Source: Pseudomicrostroma phylloplanum
Taxonomy: Eukaryota; Basidiomycota; Exobasidiomycetes; Microstromatales
Reading direction: 5' to 3'
Assembly: GCA_039545275.1 (NCBI GenBank)
Contig: BCHS01000006.1
Location: 806,001 to 870,000 of the forward strand
Length of the DNA stretch: 64,000 bases
The notes under the pieces are model-generated. The model worked only from the letters and a program-made list of their open reading frames with translations, did not search any database and was not told the origin of the DNA. The translations under genes and the position numbers were made by a program. Shown one piece after another: positions 43,287-53,523 of this stretch; positions within the stretch are counted from its first letter, which is position 1, and each line of letters starts with the position of its first letter.

Positions 43287-45624
43287 TCATGGGCGGCGGA
43301 TGTGGCGACCAAAGGTCGGATGGCATTTTAGGGCATCGAACTGGAGACGGCACCCATCGCAAATGGTCAGTGGCTGGCGAAGCTCTCAAGTACACCCTCT
43401 GCTCCGTACTTACAGCCTGCCTCAGATCCGCCGTTGAGACCCGTGTAGCCCAGTCCACCAGCCAGACCTCCGGATTCGACATCTTATTGGAAGCTCCACA
43501 CCCATGTGGCAGCCATGGCCCGAAGGCCAGACGCCGAACTAATACGGTGAGCCTCCCTCTCAGCCTTGATTCCCAGGCCTCTCGGCGCCTCTTCAAATCC
43601 CTACCCCGCAAGCCACTCAGCTCCTCAGCGATGCCTATCAACTGCACAAGAGCGGCTGCTTCCATGTAGCGATATTGAATCGCCATGGGCAAAGCAGTCT
43701 CCTTGGTGTAGTCTTCTGCATGGCGGGTGTTGATTGCCCTAGGTAGGGTGATCGAACCCCTTCAAGTCAGTAATCGTTGAAAGGGAAGCAATGTACATCC
43801 AGCACACTTACCACCAAAGAAGGTCGTCTTGGAAGGTCGCGAGCGGCAGCTGTCCCAGCGAAATCGTCGCGGTCGTCCAGTCTTCGAGTGTGACCATGTC
43901 CAGGATTTGATTCCACTGTCCGGCGTAATCCTGATAGCGGATTCGCCTTGAAACCCCCCGTCCCTGCCGCTGCTCTCCTTCGCTCGCGTCCTCGGCGAAG
44001 TCGACGTCCTCGTCGGAAGAGATCGCAACGGCGACCGGATCGCCGTCCTCCGACGCCGTAATTTCACGGAGGCCTCGTCGAATGCCTCGCGGGACATTCC
44101 GGCGCGGCTGCTGCCCGATGGCCTGTTCTCCGACTCGTCCGTCGCCAGCGTCAGGGCCTAGATCGAGCTCCTGCAGAAAATTGGGCATGTCGTGGTCATC
44201 AGAGGCTGCGGGTTGGTGCTGGTGCTGCTGTCGTGAAGTGGAAGGGGCTGCGGCTGAGGCCTGGTGCTGGTGCTGCTGTCGTGAAGTGGAAGAGGCTGAG
44301 GCCTGGTGCTGACGAACGTCTCGTCGACGAGCAAAAAACGCAGTGAGAGGCCGTTGTCGGTCACCTCGACGTCCAGAGGTAGCAGGTAGTCCCTCGGGTT
44401 GCTGGCGTCGACGAGTGAAGAATCGAGTCAGAGAAGATTGTCGACCCCTCTGGGGGGCAGACACAGCAGGTACTGGCTCTCGACGTGTATGAAGGAGTGA
44501 AGATGGGGGCGCAGGAGCAGCAGAAGAAGCCGTAGGATGCGCAGTGTTAGAAGACGTCGTCGCGGGAGTTGATGCTTGCGGGCCTGCAAGAGGCGCAGTA
44601 CTAGAAGATGGGGNNNNNNNNNNNNNNNNNNNNNNNNNNNNNNNNNNNNNNNNNNNNNNNNNNNNNNNNNNNNNNNNNNNNNNNNNNNNNNNNNNNNNNN
44701 NNNNNNNNNNNNNNNNNNNNNNNNNNNNNNNNNNNNNNNNNNNNNNNNNNNNNNNNNNNNNNNNNNNNNNNNNNNNNNNNNNNNNNNNNNNNNNNNNNNN
44801 NNNNNNNNNNNNNNNNNNNNNNNNNNNNNNNNNNNNNNNNNNNNNNNNNNNNNNNNNNNNNNNNNNNNNNNNNNNNNNNNNNNNNNNNNNNNNNNNNNNN
44901 NNNNNNNNNNNNNNNNNNNNNNNNNNNNNNNNNNNNNNNNNNNNNNNNNNNNNNNNNNNNNNNNNNNNNNNNNNNNNNNNNNNNNNNNNNNNNNNNNNNN
45001 NNNNNNNNNNNNNNNNNNNNNNNNNNNNNNNNNNNNNNNNNNNNNNNNNNNNNNNNNNNNNNNNNNNNNNNNNNNNNNNNNNNNNNNNNNNNNNNNNNNN
45101 NNNNNNNNNNNNNNNNNNNNNNNNNNNNNNNNNNNNNNNNNNNNNNNNNNNNNNNNNNNNNNNNNNNNNNNNNNNNNNNNNNNNNNNNNNNNNNNNNNNN
45201 NNNNNNNNNNNNNNNNNNNNNNNNNNNNNNNNNNNNNNNNNNNAGAAGCTTGTGGGCCCTAAAGGCAGACATAGACGTCATACGATGAGAAGAGTTAGTT
45301 GGATTGCTTCGTAAGAGAGACTGCGCCAGTCGACGAACTCATGACGAGGAAAGCACATGTACTCACCTTTGAACGCGCTCGTGACGAGCCTGTCTCCCCA
45401 CGAGCTTCGTCGTCGATCACTGTGATCTTTGCGCTGCCTTCGGCAGGGTCTGGACCATCCGAAGAGGTCAAAAGAGGGATGGCTCTCTTGCGAGAGGATC
45501 CGTCTCGAGACGACTCAGCGGGCGGTTGGGGGTTCGTTAAGGGGCTGGAGTTGACGTAATAGTGGTTATTGACGCTAGCGCCAGGCTGAACATAGTAATT
45601 GTTGACAACATACTTCGGTGGCAT
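43287..45624 (-). CDS. Unrecognised protein with two PIP boxes and SIM-like motifs; interrupted by assembly gap
   Basis: I do not recognise this family. Exon 1 (45624-45367) encodes 86 residues starting MPPKYVVNNYYVQPG. Its intron (45366-45259) has a CTAAC branch-like site and ends TTTAG. Exon 2 begins at 45258, enters the 630-N gap and re-emerges at 44613 in an open frame. Introns 43739-43811 and 43341-43413 follow, ending at a TGA at 43287. Two canonical PCNA-interaction boxes (QSSLTRFF at 44440-44417; QRPLTAFF at 44356-44333) are each followed by RRR. SUMO-interaction-like patches are ITVIDDE (residues 67-73) and VAVAISSDED (near 44010-44040). Gln/His repeats follow the PIP boxes. The C-terminal 200 residues (GQWNQILDMVTLEDW onward) look globular but unknown. 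If the last intron is retained the frame ends at 43243. Divergent from the HNH-like gene. Confidence 0.6.
44210..44312 (-). repeat. Coding tandem repeat (Ser-Thr-Ser-Arg-Gln-Gln-His-Gln units)
   Basis: Two nearly identical units of about 42-50 bp plus a partial third, each containing ggtgctgctgtcgtgaagtg on the plus strand. On the minus strand they encode STSRQQHQHQ with Ala/Ser spacers, inside the PIP-box protein. Such units usually vary in copy number between strains. Confidence 0.75.
44614..45243. other. Assembly gap (630 N)
   Basis: Unresolved bases inside exon 2 of the PIP-box protein gene. The sequence just right of the gap encodes GPQAS, and the sequence just left encodes GPQAST again, which suggests that the gap covers tandem coding repeats. 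With exactly 630 N the two flanks would not be in the same frame, so the size is probably approximate. Confidence 0.9.
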
Positions 45625-46663
45625 GGTGAAAGGGTGGTGTGATGGTGGTTGGTAGGAATGCTGTTTGTCCAAGTTGGCGAAAATCCTATATGAGGACGAC
45701 ACAAAGGAGGACGATGGATTGGAGTGCGACAGTCGGAGTCCAAATCCGCAGGGCGACCGTCTGTGCGGCGAGATCTGGAGAGTGTGAGGCACAGGAGCAG
45801 AGGGTTGCTGTACCCATGTGGATACGGACGCAATGGATTAGGATGCGACAGTCGGACTTGAAATCAGACGGCGGGTGCCTGTGTGGCGAAGTCTGGATGG
45901 ACTGAGATACGAGAGCTGAGGAGCTGGAGATATCGCAGCAGGCTGCTGACTTTTGTCACTGCGATGCTCGGGAGGTACGCTCACTGGTCCTGCTCGCAAA
46001 AGCGGACCGGCGACGGCAACGGCGGAGATGACGCTGTAGGCGGCGAGTACAAGAATCTGCTTCGTCGAGGATGCGTACGTTTGCATTACAAAAGCTGCGT
46101 TGGTACGGTACAACCTCAAGACGATTCCAGCCAGGCAACCACGCCGAGCACAACCACGCCGAGCACGAGTGGTCGCACCTGTCCGTGAAGGGAAGGGAGT
46201 GAGGTGTGATCAAAGCCAGGTGCCTCTTGACACCCTGGCCTCGTTGTCTTCCTCTCCGTTGCCCTTGTTGCTAAGTCATCTTGCCGTGATGCCCTAGCCG
46301 ATCTATCGCTAGTCGATTGGCCTAACTGTTGCACATCTGGTGCCGTTGGAGGCTTCAGGCAGTGGGCCACATCGAACGAGCTCGTCCGCGCCACCTTCCC
46401 TACGTCACAGCCGTGCTTTCGTCGTGGAGAGCATGCATTCATGAGCATATGTAACGATCTAGAAGCGGAATCGTGAACAAACGAGAGTGATAGCCCCGAG
46501 ATAACATTCAAATGTCTGGCGGGAAGAAGACTGCCGCGTCGCGCACTCGTGCAGTCAATATACTACCGCGGTCGGCTGAATGCCCTTCTTCCGCGCCACA
46601 ACGAAAAGGCATCGGCCACGGCTCTACCCTCTCATTCACACCCCATCGATACCTACTGATAAC
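45625..46663. promoter_or_regulatory. Shared divergent promoter of the unrecognised gene pair
   Basis: About 1.04 kb between two opposite-facing starts. It contains a diverged ~77-bp duplication (45711-45787 and 45830-45908) and a perfect 15-bp tandem duplication, aaccacgccgagcac, at 46137-46166. Small open frames here are not convincing genes. Confidence 0.55.
45711..45908 (+). repeat. Diverged ~77-bp duplication, copies 119 bp apart
   Basis: Copy 1 (about 45711-45787) and copy 2 (about 45830-45908) share tgcgacagtcgga, ggcg and ctgtg-ggcga--tctgga in the same order, roughly 75% identical by eye. They begin 87 bp upstream of the PIP-box gene start. Confidence 0.7.
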
Positions 46664-49541
46664 ATGGCTCGCCGCAGAGCTCCCTTGAATCTCAGAGCAC
46701 CGGACCTTACCAGTCAACATGAACTGTGGAGAGCGGGTTACGAAGCGTCAATGCTGAACTGCCTGCAGATGGCAAGGAGCGAGCTGGGACCTCATATAGA
46801 AGAGATCCGGGTGGAGCATCTCCCTCTAACATTCATGCTGGACTCGGAGGTGTTGTTTCTGTGGTAGGTTTAATTCATAACACCCAGGACCGATGGGCTA
46901 CAGCCAGAGCATGTGTGCTTCCTTTTCACGCTGATGCACTCTGCTCACTCCTGTTCCCCGTACAGGCAAGTCACGTTCGCAAGAGCAGAAGCATTCCGCG
47001 CCAAATATGGTCTTCCGGTTGAAGTACAGTACTCATTTGGAAGAAAGATGGCTCACCTCCAGTATCTATTGCTGCATCGCTCTCTATCGTACGGGGACGG
47101 GCAACCCGATGTGGGTCAATGGATGGCAGCCATCCTTGACCGGATGACCGCAGAGATATTCAACGATAGCTTTCGCTACTTTCCCGGCCCAGGGGCAGAG
47201 CTGCCCGCTGCGACCAAGTTGAACAAGAACCGCATCCGAAATAGTCTGGAGGAGAGGTTGCAGGACGATTATGCGACTGCCCTCGCGTCGGTAAGTCTGC
47301 TGTAGTGGCTTTCCGCGGCTCATGTGCGACTGCCAACGCATAATATCTTCTCTTGCAGTTCCTACAGGCCGGTCCACACCACAGAAGCATCCTTGACTAC
47401 GTGAACAACGTCGATTTTGGTCGGGTCAACTGGCCTGCTCCCGCTCCTGAGCGCGTCGAGATGCAACCAGGGCCATATGAGCCTTTCTTGCTCGCAGCCC
47501 CCGATGATATTCTCGGATCTTCCTTCGCTGAAGGCCCTTCACAGCGAGAGGCTATTCGCAAGTATCTTGGAGAGGAACTGTCACGAGTCGTTGATGCACA
47601 CGCTCCCACATTCTCGATCATTGAGATTCCCCTCTTCTTCCTCCCTGGGACAAATGTCCTTGCACTTGCCGGGCAGCCTACAGATATACGTGGTGGCCCT
47701 GCCTGGGACAGACGTGTGAGGAAGTACCTCTGTCTTGTTGCCCTTTGTTTGATGCTGCAAGTCGCTTACAGCGTACAGCAAGATGCCAGAAGGAGGGAAG
47801 CATGGGGTCATCTACTTGCACGGCTCATACACATACCTGAACGAAGAGGATTCTTCGAGACCATCCTCCCTGGAATCCTCAGCGTGCCGCAAGCAGACGT
47901 AGCCAACGCGCTGCTCGATGTTGCGGCCAGCGTGTCCTTGGATGAAGTCGAAGGTATGGTGAGTCAATGAACAGTAGATTACCTATCCCAGCTGAGGGTA
48001 GTACTGACCAGCCGCCAATCGTCCTCTAACCGCCTGACATGTAGATCATGTCCTTGCGCCCCCACGACTCGGCCGTCACCTGGATTATGAGTGTAAAAAG
48101 AACTGCACGAGCTGCTGGCCCTGCACCTGGCATGGAAACCTTGATCCTCAGGGACAAGTTCCTGCCAAGGCTGCCTTGGAGGACCGCCGAGTTGGACAAC
48201 TCCATCCCGCCGAAAGAACTTACAAGAGGGTTCAAGCCTGCCATCTTAGCGCTGCTCAGAGGTATACGCAACTGGGGACTCGAGGACGCCACCACAATTG
48301 CCAAGCTGCACTACTCTAGGCCGCAGCTCCTCCTCATGGTCATTTTCTTGACTCTGGAGGCGTACAATGTGCCTCCCGCACATAATTGGAACAATGTACC
48401 AGTCGAGATCATCGCTCAGGCTCTGATAACTGCAATTCGGCTCATCGACGACGAAGTCGTCTCTGTCTTTTCGATCAAGCTTTCTGATCTGGTGCCGCCG
48501 GAGGAAGAGGCGAACATCTGGGACTTTCGGGAGCGACGATTGATCTCGACTGACCGCGTCAGACGTAGGAGACAAAATTTCAACCTTGACAGGGCACATG
48601 ATTCAGGTCCTGGCAGTTATCAGCCCGAAGGTAGTCGCTCGGTCTTCATACAAAAAGCCCAGGCAGCAGTACTGCGTCAAGACATGACGAGGGACCATCC
48701 CAATTTCCACGAAGAAGTGCAACGGCTCTACGTCTGGATGATTGAATCATTCACTCGTGATCCGTATTGCGCCTTGTGCGGGCGTCTGATGATCGCAACC
48801 ACAGGCTCGCGTCCGTACGGTCCGTGCACCATGCTCCCGTCCATGGTGTCCATCGATGCTATCAACGCACGCTCGCATCGAGGGAGATACGACGAGGGCA
48901 ACTGCCAGCTCCTTGACATTGGTTGCAACTGTGTCAAACTTGACATGCCATCAAAGCAAGCTGCAGTCCTGATCGGTCGTTTGGCAGCATGGCGGGTCCT
49001 GGACGTAGACGAGCAGGGGATGCTTTGCCCTCCAATAGAGTCGCGGGTGGACAATACCACGTCTCTTGCAGTGGTTCAAGCTTGGGCAAAGAAGTGGATG
49101 AAGTCGAGGCACAGTCGGCCAGTCGAGATGACTCAGGATGAGCTTGTGGAACGCCTGGTCGGTTTCATGGTCACAGCGACTACCTATCGAGACCCGTCCG
49201 GTCTTGCGCTGCCTCTTGGCCTAGCCTCGCTGGACCGCATCAACCCTGATGCGAACTATCGACCAGACAACGTCCGTCCGGTTCTCACCGGCCTAAATCT
49301 TCTACGAAAGAGGGCTCTCAACGACGCTCCCATCGTCGACTGGCTGCGCGAGATCCCCGATGCAGCAATTGAAGAAGGCAGGCGCCTGGAGGTCGATGAA
49401 GGCATCCCTATGCCAGGGATCGACTGGGGCCTTAGGATCCTCCGCAATGAGTCGGCAGAGAGCGAGTGGTTGGCATTGGAGGCATTAGAGGCAAGAGAGG
49501 CGGCAGCGTACGCTTCTTCGGACGAAGCTGATGAAGATTGA
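46664..49541 (+). CDS. Unrecognised 873-residue protein with two HNH-like units
   Basis: Exons 46664-46863, 46966-47290, 47359-47958 and 48045-49541 (introns 102, 68 and 86 nt; CTAAC branch-like site in the last) give 873 residues. The N-terminal 590 residues are helical-looking and unfamiliar to me. Two related units follow. Unit 1 (about 598-673): RDPYCALCGR, then SIDAINARSHRGRYDEGNCQ and CNCVK. Unit 2 (about 740-800): YRDPSGLAL, then SLDRINPDANYRPDNVRPVL and NLLRKR. This resembles the SLDRI...Y..(G/D)N...N..K core of phage-type HNH endonucleases, with a CxxC pair only in unit 1; true HNH histidines are not obvious. The tail is acidic. ATG 46664 has a better start context (aacATGg) than in-frame ATG 46580, which would add 28 Arg/Pro-rich residues. 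Confidence 0.65.
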
Positions 49542-50421
49542 GTTGCCGTCGGGTCGTTGTGAGATTCTTACAGGTATCGAAGGAATGTTACTCGGTGGTC
49601 TCTGGCGATCTACTGCCTCTTTTCCCTTCTTCTCGTCCCTCTCTTGTCACCATCAACATCAATGTAAGCAGCCCGGGATGCATCGGCGTCGAGACAGAGT
49701 CATCGTAGCACGAATGAATGTGCTGGTCACCGGCCTCATGATTCTTTTGGCGCTGTGTCTGTTTTCCCTTGCCTGATAGCGCTCATCAACTCCTGGCTCT
49801 GCTCTCACACCATCTGATACTTACGACGAGATGCGCAAACGATTGGAGGAAAGACGGGAGAAGGATGGCAGCGCTCTGTACGTCATAACGGACATCGCTA
49901 CGAAGCGAGTCGGAGCAAGCCTCGGGCACAGATAGCGCCACGTGATGAACGAAGGGGCAGAGAGATGGCCAGATCCTGAGGCCCCGCGCTGGCTGCAGAC
50001 CCTGCAGCAGTATAGCACGTTGAGACATGTTAGTGTACCGACTTGGTATACTGATATCTGAACGTGGACACAACCATTCGGGTCACACAAATTGGGACTT
50101 CAAGTCAGGTCACCAACACTGCCATCTTCATACTGTCTCAAAGATCTTACAAGTGGCAGTCCATTGCGATTGTCAGATCCTCGCCAGATACAGGAGCTAT
50201 AGAAATATAGCCGAGCCAAAAGCGTGACTTGAGACGTCTCTATGATGCGAACGGTGATACAATGAGAAAGCCGAAGCCAGAAGAAGAGGAGGCGGAGGGC
50301 TCTCGAGAGGGATCGAGGCGTTAGAGAGGCTCTGAGTTGATCAACTCACAGTGCTCGATACCTACTGTGGCGATGTGCTGCCGCTCCGATTGACTTGCGG
50401 CCAGGCACTGGCATGGTTGCT
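49542..50421. other. Convergent intergenic region with right copy of the direct repeat
   Basis: 880 bp between the stops of the HNH-like gene and the kinase-like gene. Holds 3' UTRs and the 28-bp repeat at 50032-50060. An 81-codon frame at 49531-49776 overlaps the end of the HNH-like gene and is not convincing. Confidence 0.5.
50032..50060 (+). repeat. Right copy of the ~28-bp degenerate direct repeat
   Basis: Same order of bases as 42694-42721, including taccgacttggtatactgat. Also matches the TACCGA-TTGGT element at 42572-42583. Confidence 0.55.
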
Positions 50422-52734
50422 TCATCCCCCAAATCGGCGCTCGTTGGCCCACCGCTCTATCATTTGCGCGACTTTTTGAGCTTCTGACCTGAGGACTGAG
50501 TCTCCTGCTTCCCCATCTTCGACAATGACAGCGTCGGCGAAGTCTACGAGCCAAATGCGAGGTTTGATGGCAGCCCTCAGACGGCTCAGCGGAGAGTCGT
50601 TGACTTCCAGAGCAAGCCCAGAGTCGCCTTGGGTTTCGTCGAGCTCTGATAGCCTGCGCGCAGCGGCAGCATAGGCCCTTTCACTCAGTTGCATCTGTCT
50701 CTGTGCGTCGCCAATCAGCCTGCCCAAGTCCGAGCTGTCCAGCGTCTCTGCTACCGTAGCCTCTGAGTCAGTCGTGGCGACTCGTCTCCACTCAAGGAGA
50801 ATGTTGGAGATGCTAGCGTCTCCATGACAGACTCGCCGAACGTGAAGCTCTGCAAACGCTGCTTTGACCGCATGACAGATTTCGCGGCCCCAAAGATCTC
50901 TCCTGTCCTCAAGCACGGTCCAAATTGGTTCAGCGTGCAAGCACTGCAGCATCAGCTTAGGTGCGCTTGACCGAGGGTATTCGGCGGAAGGGACCAGCCC
51001 AAACAGTCGCGGTATATGAGAGCCTTGGAGATCCTTGCAGTGTTGAAAGATTGCAATCTCCCGTGTAGTCCTCTCCCGGATGCTGTTGCGGTCTGCGTCG
51101 CTCACGGTTGGGTCTTCAGGCCCCTCAAACCTTGCTTCCGGTAGAGATTCGGGTTCAGGCATGGAAGGGACCCTCTGCACCTTCATATATGCGTAACAGT
51201 AGTCGGGACCCATTTCGGGTAGAACACCAAATGCGGGTCGACCTTTGAACTCTTCGGAAGGGTCCAGCGTCTTGCGGCCCTCGAGATAGTCGCGATCTAC
51301 CACGCACAGATGGACGGCAGCAAATGTTCCGCCAAGGATTGGCCCGGAGGTACAAATGTAAGAGTTCAGGAATGGGAGACCCTCGGTGCCGCTGTCAGCC
51401 GCGCCCCTGCTGGACTCTGCAAACCTCGCACTCTTTCTGGTGGCCGAGGGAGCCGACTTGTTGCCCCCCCCTGGGTGCTGGCGACTCCTCTTCTCGGAGG
51501 GTCCGCGGTGTTCACGGTCGTCTTGTGAAGGGTGAGCAGACTTCGCTTTCGAGGCCTCAGGCTCTTGCACGCTCTTGGCATCTTCCTTTAAGCCTTCAAC
51601 GGCGTGCAAGATCCAGCCCAGCAGGAAGAACACTGTGTTTGGAAATTGCTGGAAAGAAAAGGCCGGGGCGTCTTGCTCAGAAAGCTCAGCCCTGCTCTCC
51701 GCGGTTGCCCTTTCACAAGCCTGCTGACCCTCGCGAACGTCGCAGTAGGACCCGGTCGATGAAAAGACTAGTCGCAGGTCTCCCACGCCCGTGTCGCTGC
51801 TTTGAAGCTGGTAAGGGAGCAGCAGGCGACCCCAGTCAGCAATCAAAAGGCCTTGACGGCAGTCGGCCGCCAGAGGCTGAGAGCCAAGCTGAAGCAGTAG
51901 CTTCAAAATATCGCTATCAGTGTAGACTGCCCCTGCTTCTTGCTGTTGGAACGGGTCACGACGGGCCTGCACGAGAGTTCCGATGTTCCGAGCGCTACAG
52001 TAGGGCCTGCTCTCCATCGTCGCGAGGACTCGGGATCCCAAAGTGACATAGAAGTCCGCATCAGCTTCTTCAGCAGCTTGGGAGATCTTGAAGCGTGCGT
52101 GAGTACTGGATGCGTTTGCACGAGGGCGAGAAACGATGTGTATCTGACTATCCAATGGCAATGGTGACACGAACGGCACTTTTGACTTCTCGGCCTCACT
52201 TGCCTTCCAGCGACAGGCATCTTGACCGAGCTCGACGAGTGTCTCAACCAGGTAGAGCGTGCGCCGCTCATACTGCCAATTGAATGGCACCTCCTGCGTT
52301 CCTCGATCCACTAGGATCGGCATTGCCAGTTTCGGCGGCGCGACGAGGTCCTCTCGAACGATCCGCGCTCGCCCGAGATCCTGGGCCAAATAGGAATTGA
52401 TGACTTGGGACAGCACATCCAGAAGATGGCAAGACTCGCTCCAAATGCTTGTCTTCGAATCTTCCTCCAGACCGGAAGAAACAACGGTGACACGATCAAG
52501 GAGAGCTCGAGCCTTGCTGCCCGGGCTAGTGTGGGTGCTCTTGGTGTCGTAGTTGGAGGGGATGCCTCGAACGCGAATGTAATAATTCAAGGCTTGATCC
52601 CTGGCACAGGTCTCTATAGAGCTGACAGCACGTCCCGGGTTATTGGATAACCAGAGCTCTTCAAGCCCTCCCGGATCGGTGTTCGTGGCCTTTGGTTCCC
52701 GCACGGTGAACGTGCTTCCTGGTGGTACTGACAT
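50422..52734 (-). CDS. Divergent protein kinase-like protein (fungal FunK1-like)
   Basis: Single exon, 770 residues from the ATG at 52734. The C-terminal third carries kinase elements: glycine-loop-like GPILGGTFAAVHL near 464-476, AYMKVQ (putative VAIK Lys, 518), TTREIAIFQHC (possible C-helix Glu), CHGDASISNIL (HGD at 637-639, Asn 644) and LVDFADA (DFG-equivalent Asp 731). Between the catalytic loop and DFA there is an unusual insertion of about 75 residues. The protein ends only about 40 residues after DFA, so the usual C-lobe is shortened or rearranged. The N-terminal 390 residues are unfamiliar; a Lys/Ser/Gly-rich linker follows. Multi-copy kinase families of this look are common in basidiomycetes. 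Whether it is active cannot be judged. Confidence 0.6.
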   Translation of the reverse strand: MSVPPGSTFTVREPKATNTDPGGLEELWLSNNPGRAVSSIETCARDQALNYYIRVRGIPSNYDTKSTHTSPGSKARALLDRVTVVSSGLEEDSKTSIWSESCHLLDVLSQVINSYLAQDLGRARIVREDLVAPPKLAMPILVDRGTQEVPFNWQYERRTLYLVETLVELGQDACRWKASEAEKSKVPFVSPLPLDSQIHIVSRPRANASSTHARFKISQAAEEADADFYVTLGSRVLATMESRPYCSARNIGTLVQARRDPFQQQEAGAVYTDSDILKLLLQLGSQPLAADCRQGLLIADWGRLLLPYQLQSSDTGVGDLRLVFSSTGSYCDVREGQQACERATAESRAELSEQDAPAFSFQQFPNTVFFLLGWILHAVEGLKEDAKSVQEPEASKAKSAHPSQDDREHRGPSEKRSRQHPGGGNKSAPSATRKSARFAESSRGAADSGTEGLPFLNSYICTSGPILGGTFAAVHLCVVDRDYLEGRKTLDPSEEFKGRPAFGVLPEMGPDYCYAYMKVQRVPSMPEPESLPEARFEGPEDPTVSDADRNSIRERTTREIAIFQHCKDLQGSHIPRLFGLVPSAEYPRSSAPKLMLQCLHAEPIWTVLEDRRDLWGREICHAVKAAFAELHVRRVCHGDASISNILLEWRRVATTDSEATVAETLDSSDLGRLIGDAQRQMQLSERAYAAAARRLSELDETQGDSGLALEVNDSPLSRLRAAIKPRIWLVDFADAVIVEDGEAGDSVLRSEAQKVAQMIERWANERRFGG

Positions 52735-53523
52735 GGCGGATACTACTCGATGGACAGGCAATGGAGACTCAGGGCTTTCGTGGTGATGTGAGAAAGTGTG
52801 CGTGGATGTCGAGTAGTGGAAGTGTGTGTGTGTCCGTGCGTGTGCATGTGCGTATGCGTGAGAGAGAGGGAGGGCCGTTGCTATGTGCGTTTTGGTGTCG
52901 TGGATAGATCACTCAGAGCCCCATCGGAGCGGATCGAAAGGAAAGACACCGTCGCCCGCAGCTCTTTCCGTCTCCGTCCGAAGAAATGGCGTGTATCTGA
53001 GACCATCGTTCGCCCAATGGTAAAGTCCGAAGACTGGGTGCTTTACCGACTCGTGTGCCTCGAGGGGCAACTGCCGCCGATCCGGGGCCAGACCTGGGAC
53101 AGTGCCCGATAGAGTCAGATGGGATGTCGACTGAGAGAAGACGGGAAAGAAGTCAGTGAGGGCTGCACCAAGGCATCCAAGTGTAGTGAGAGTACGACCA
53201 AAGCGTAGCCGGAACTAGATAGATGCACCCCGCACTCGAGAGATCTGGCAATGGCAGTGGAGGCGGACAAATCGGAACGGAAGCCTCTCGTCTGGCGGGG
53301 CTAGCGTTATATCCGAGAGCGAATGCAGTGAAGCCGCCTCGCCTTGCCTCACGCAGTACACTACTCCCCACCCCGTCATCATCTCATTCGCCGCTGGTAT
53401 CTTCATCCTTCTTCCTCTTCCATGCTCCTAGCTCCTCTTCGTCGTCTCCTGCTTCTAACACCAACCATCTCAGCATACCAATCACCCTTCCTCGCGTCAA
53501 ACTCGCTCCCCTCAATTCTCAAC
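52735..53523. promoter_or_regulatory. Divergent promoter region with GT microsatellite
   Basis: 789 bp between the kinase-like gene and the pirin gene. A GT/GC-rich tract (tgtgtgtgtccgtgcgtgtg type) lies at about 52818-52870. The pirin frame is open upstream to an ATG at 53422, so the last 100 bp could be coding. Confidence 0.5.

Noticed and set aside
43739..43811. tRNA-like GGGGTTCGATCACCC on the minus strand
   Set aside because: Resembles a T-arm, but the stem has a mismatch and no acceptor, D-arm or A-box fits; it lies in an intron of the PIP-box gene.
45838..46119. 93-codon minus-strand frame with a hydrophobic stretch
   Set aside because: Lies in the shared promoter across the duplication; no start context or homology to support it.
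49531..49776. 81-codon frame with hydrophobic end
   Set aside because: Overlaps the end of the HNH-like gene in another frame; probably 3' UTR.
42298..50421. Classical transposon or retrotransposon
   Set aside because: No transposase, reverse transcriptase or integrase motif and no clear terminal inverted repeats were seen, so the island is described only as a possible inserted block.
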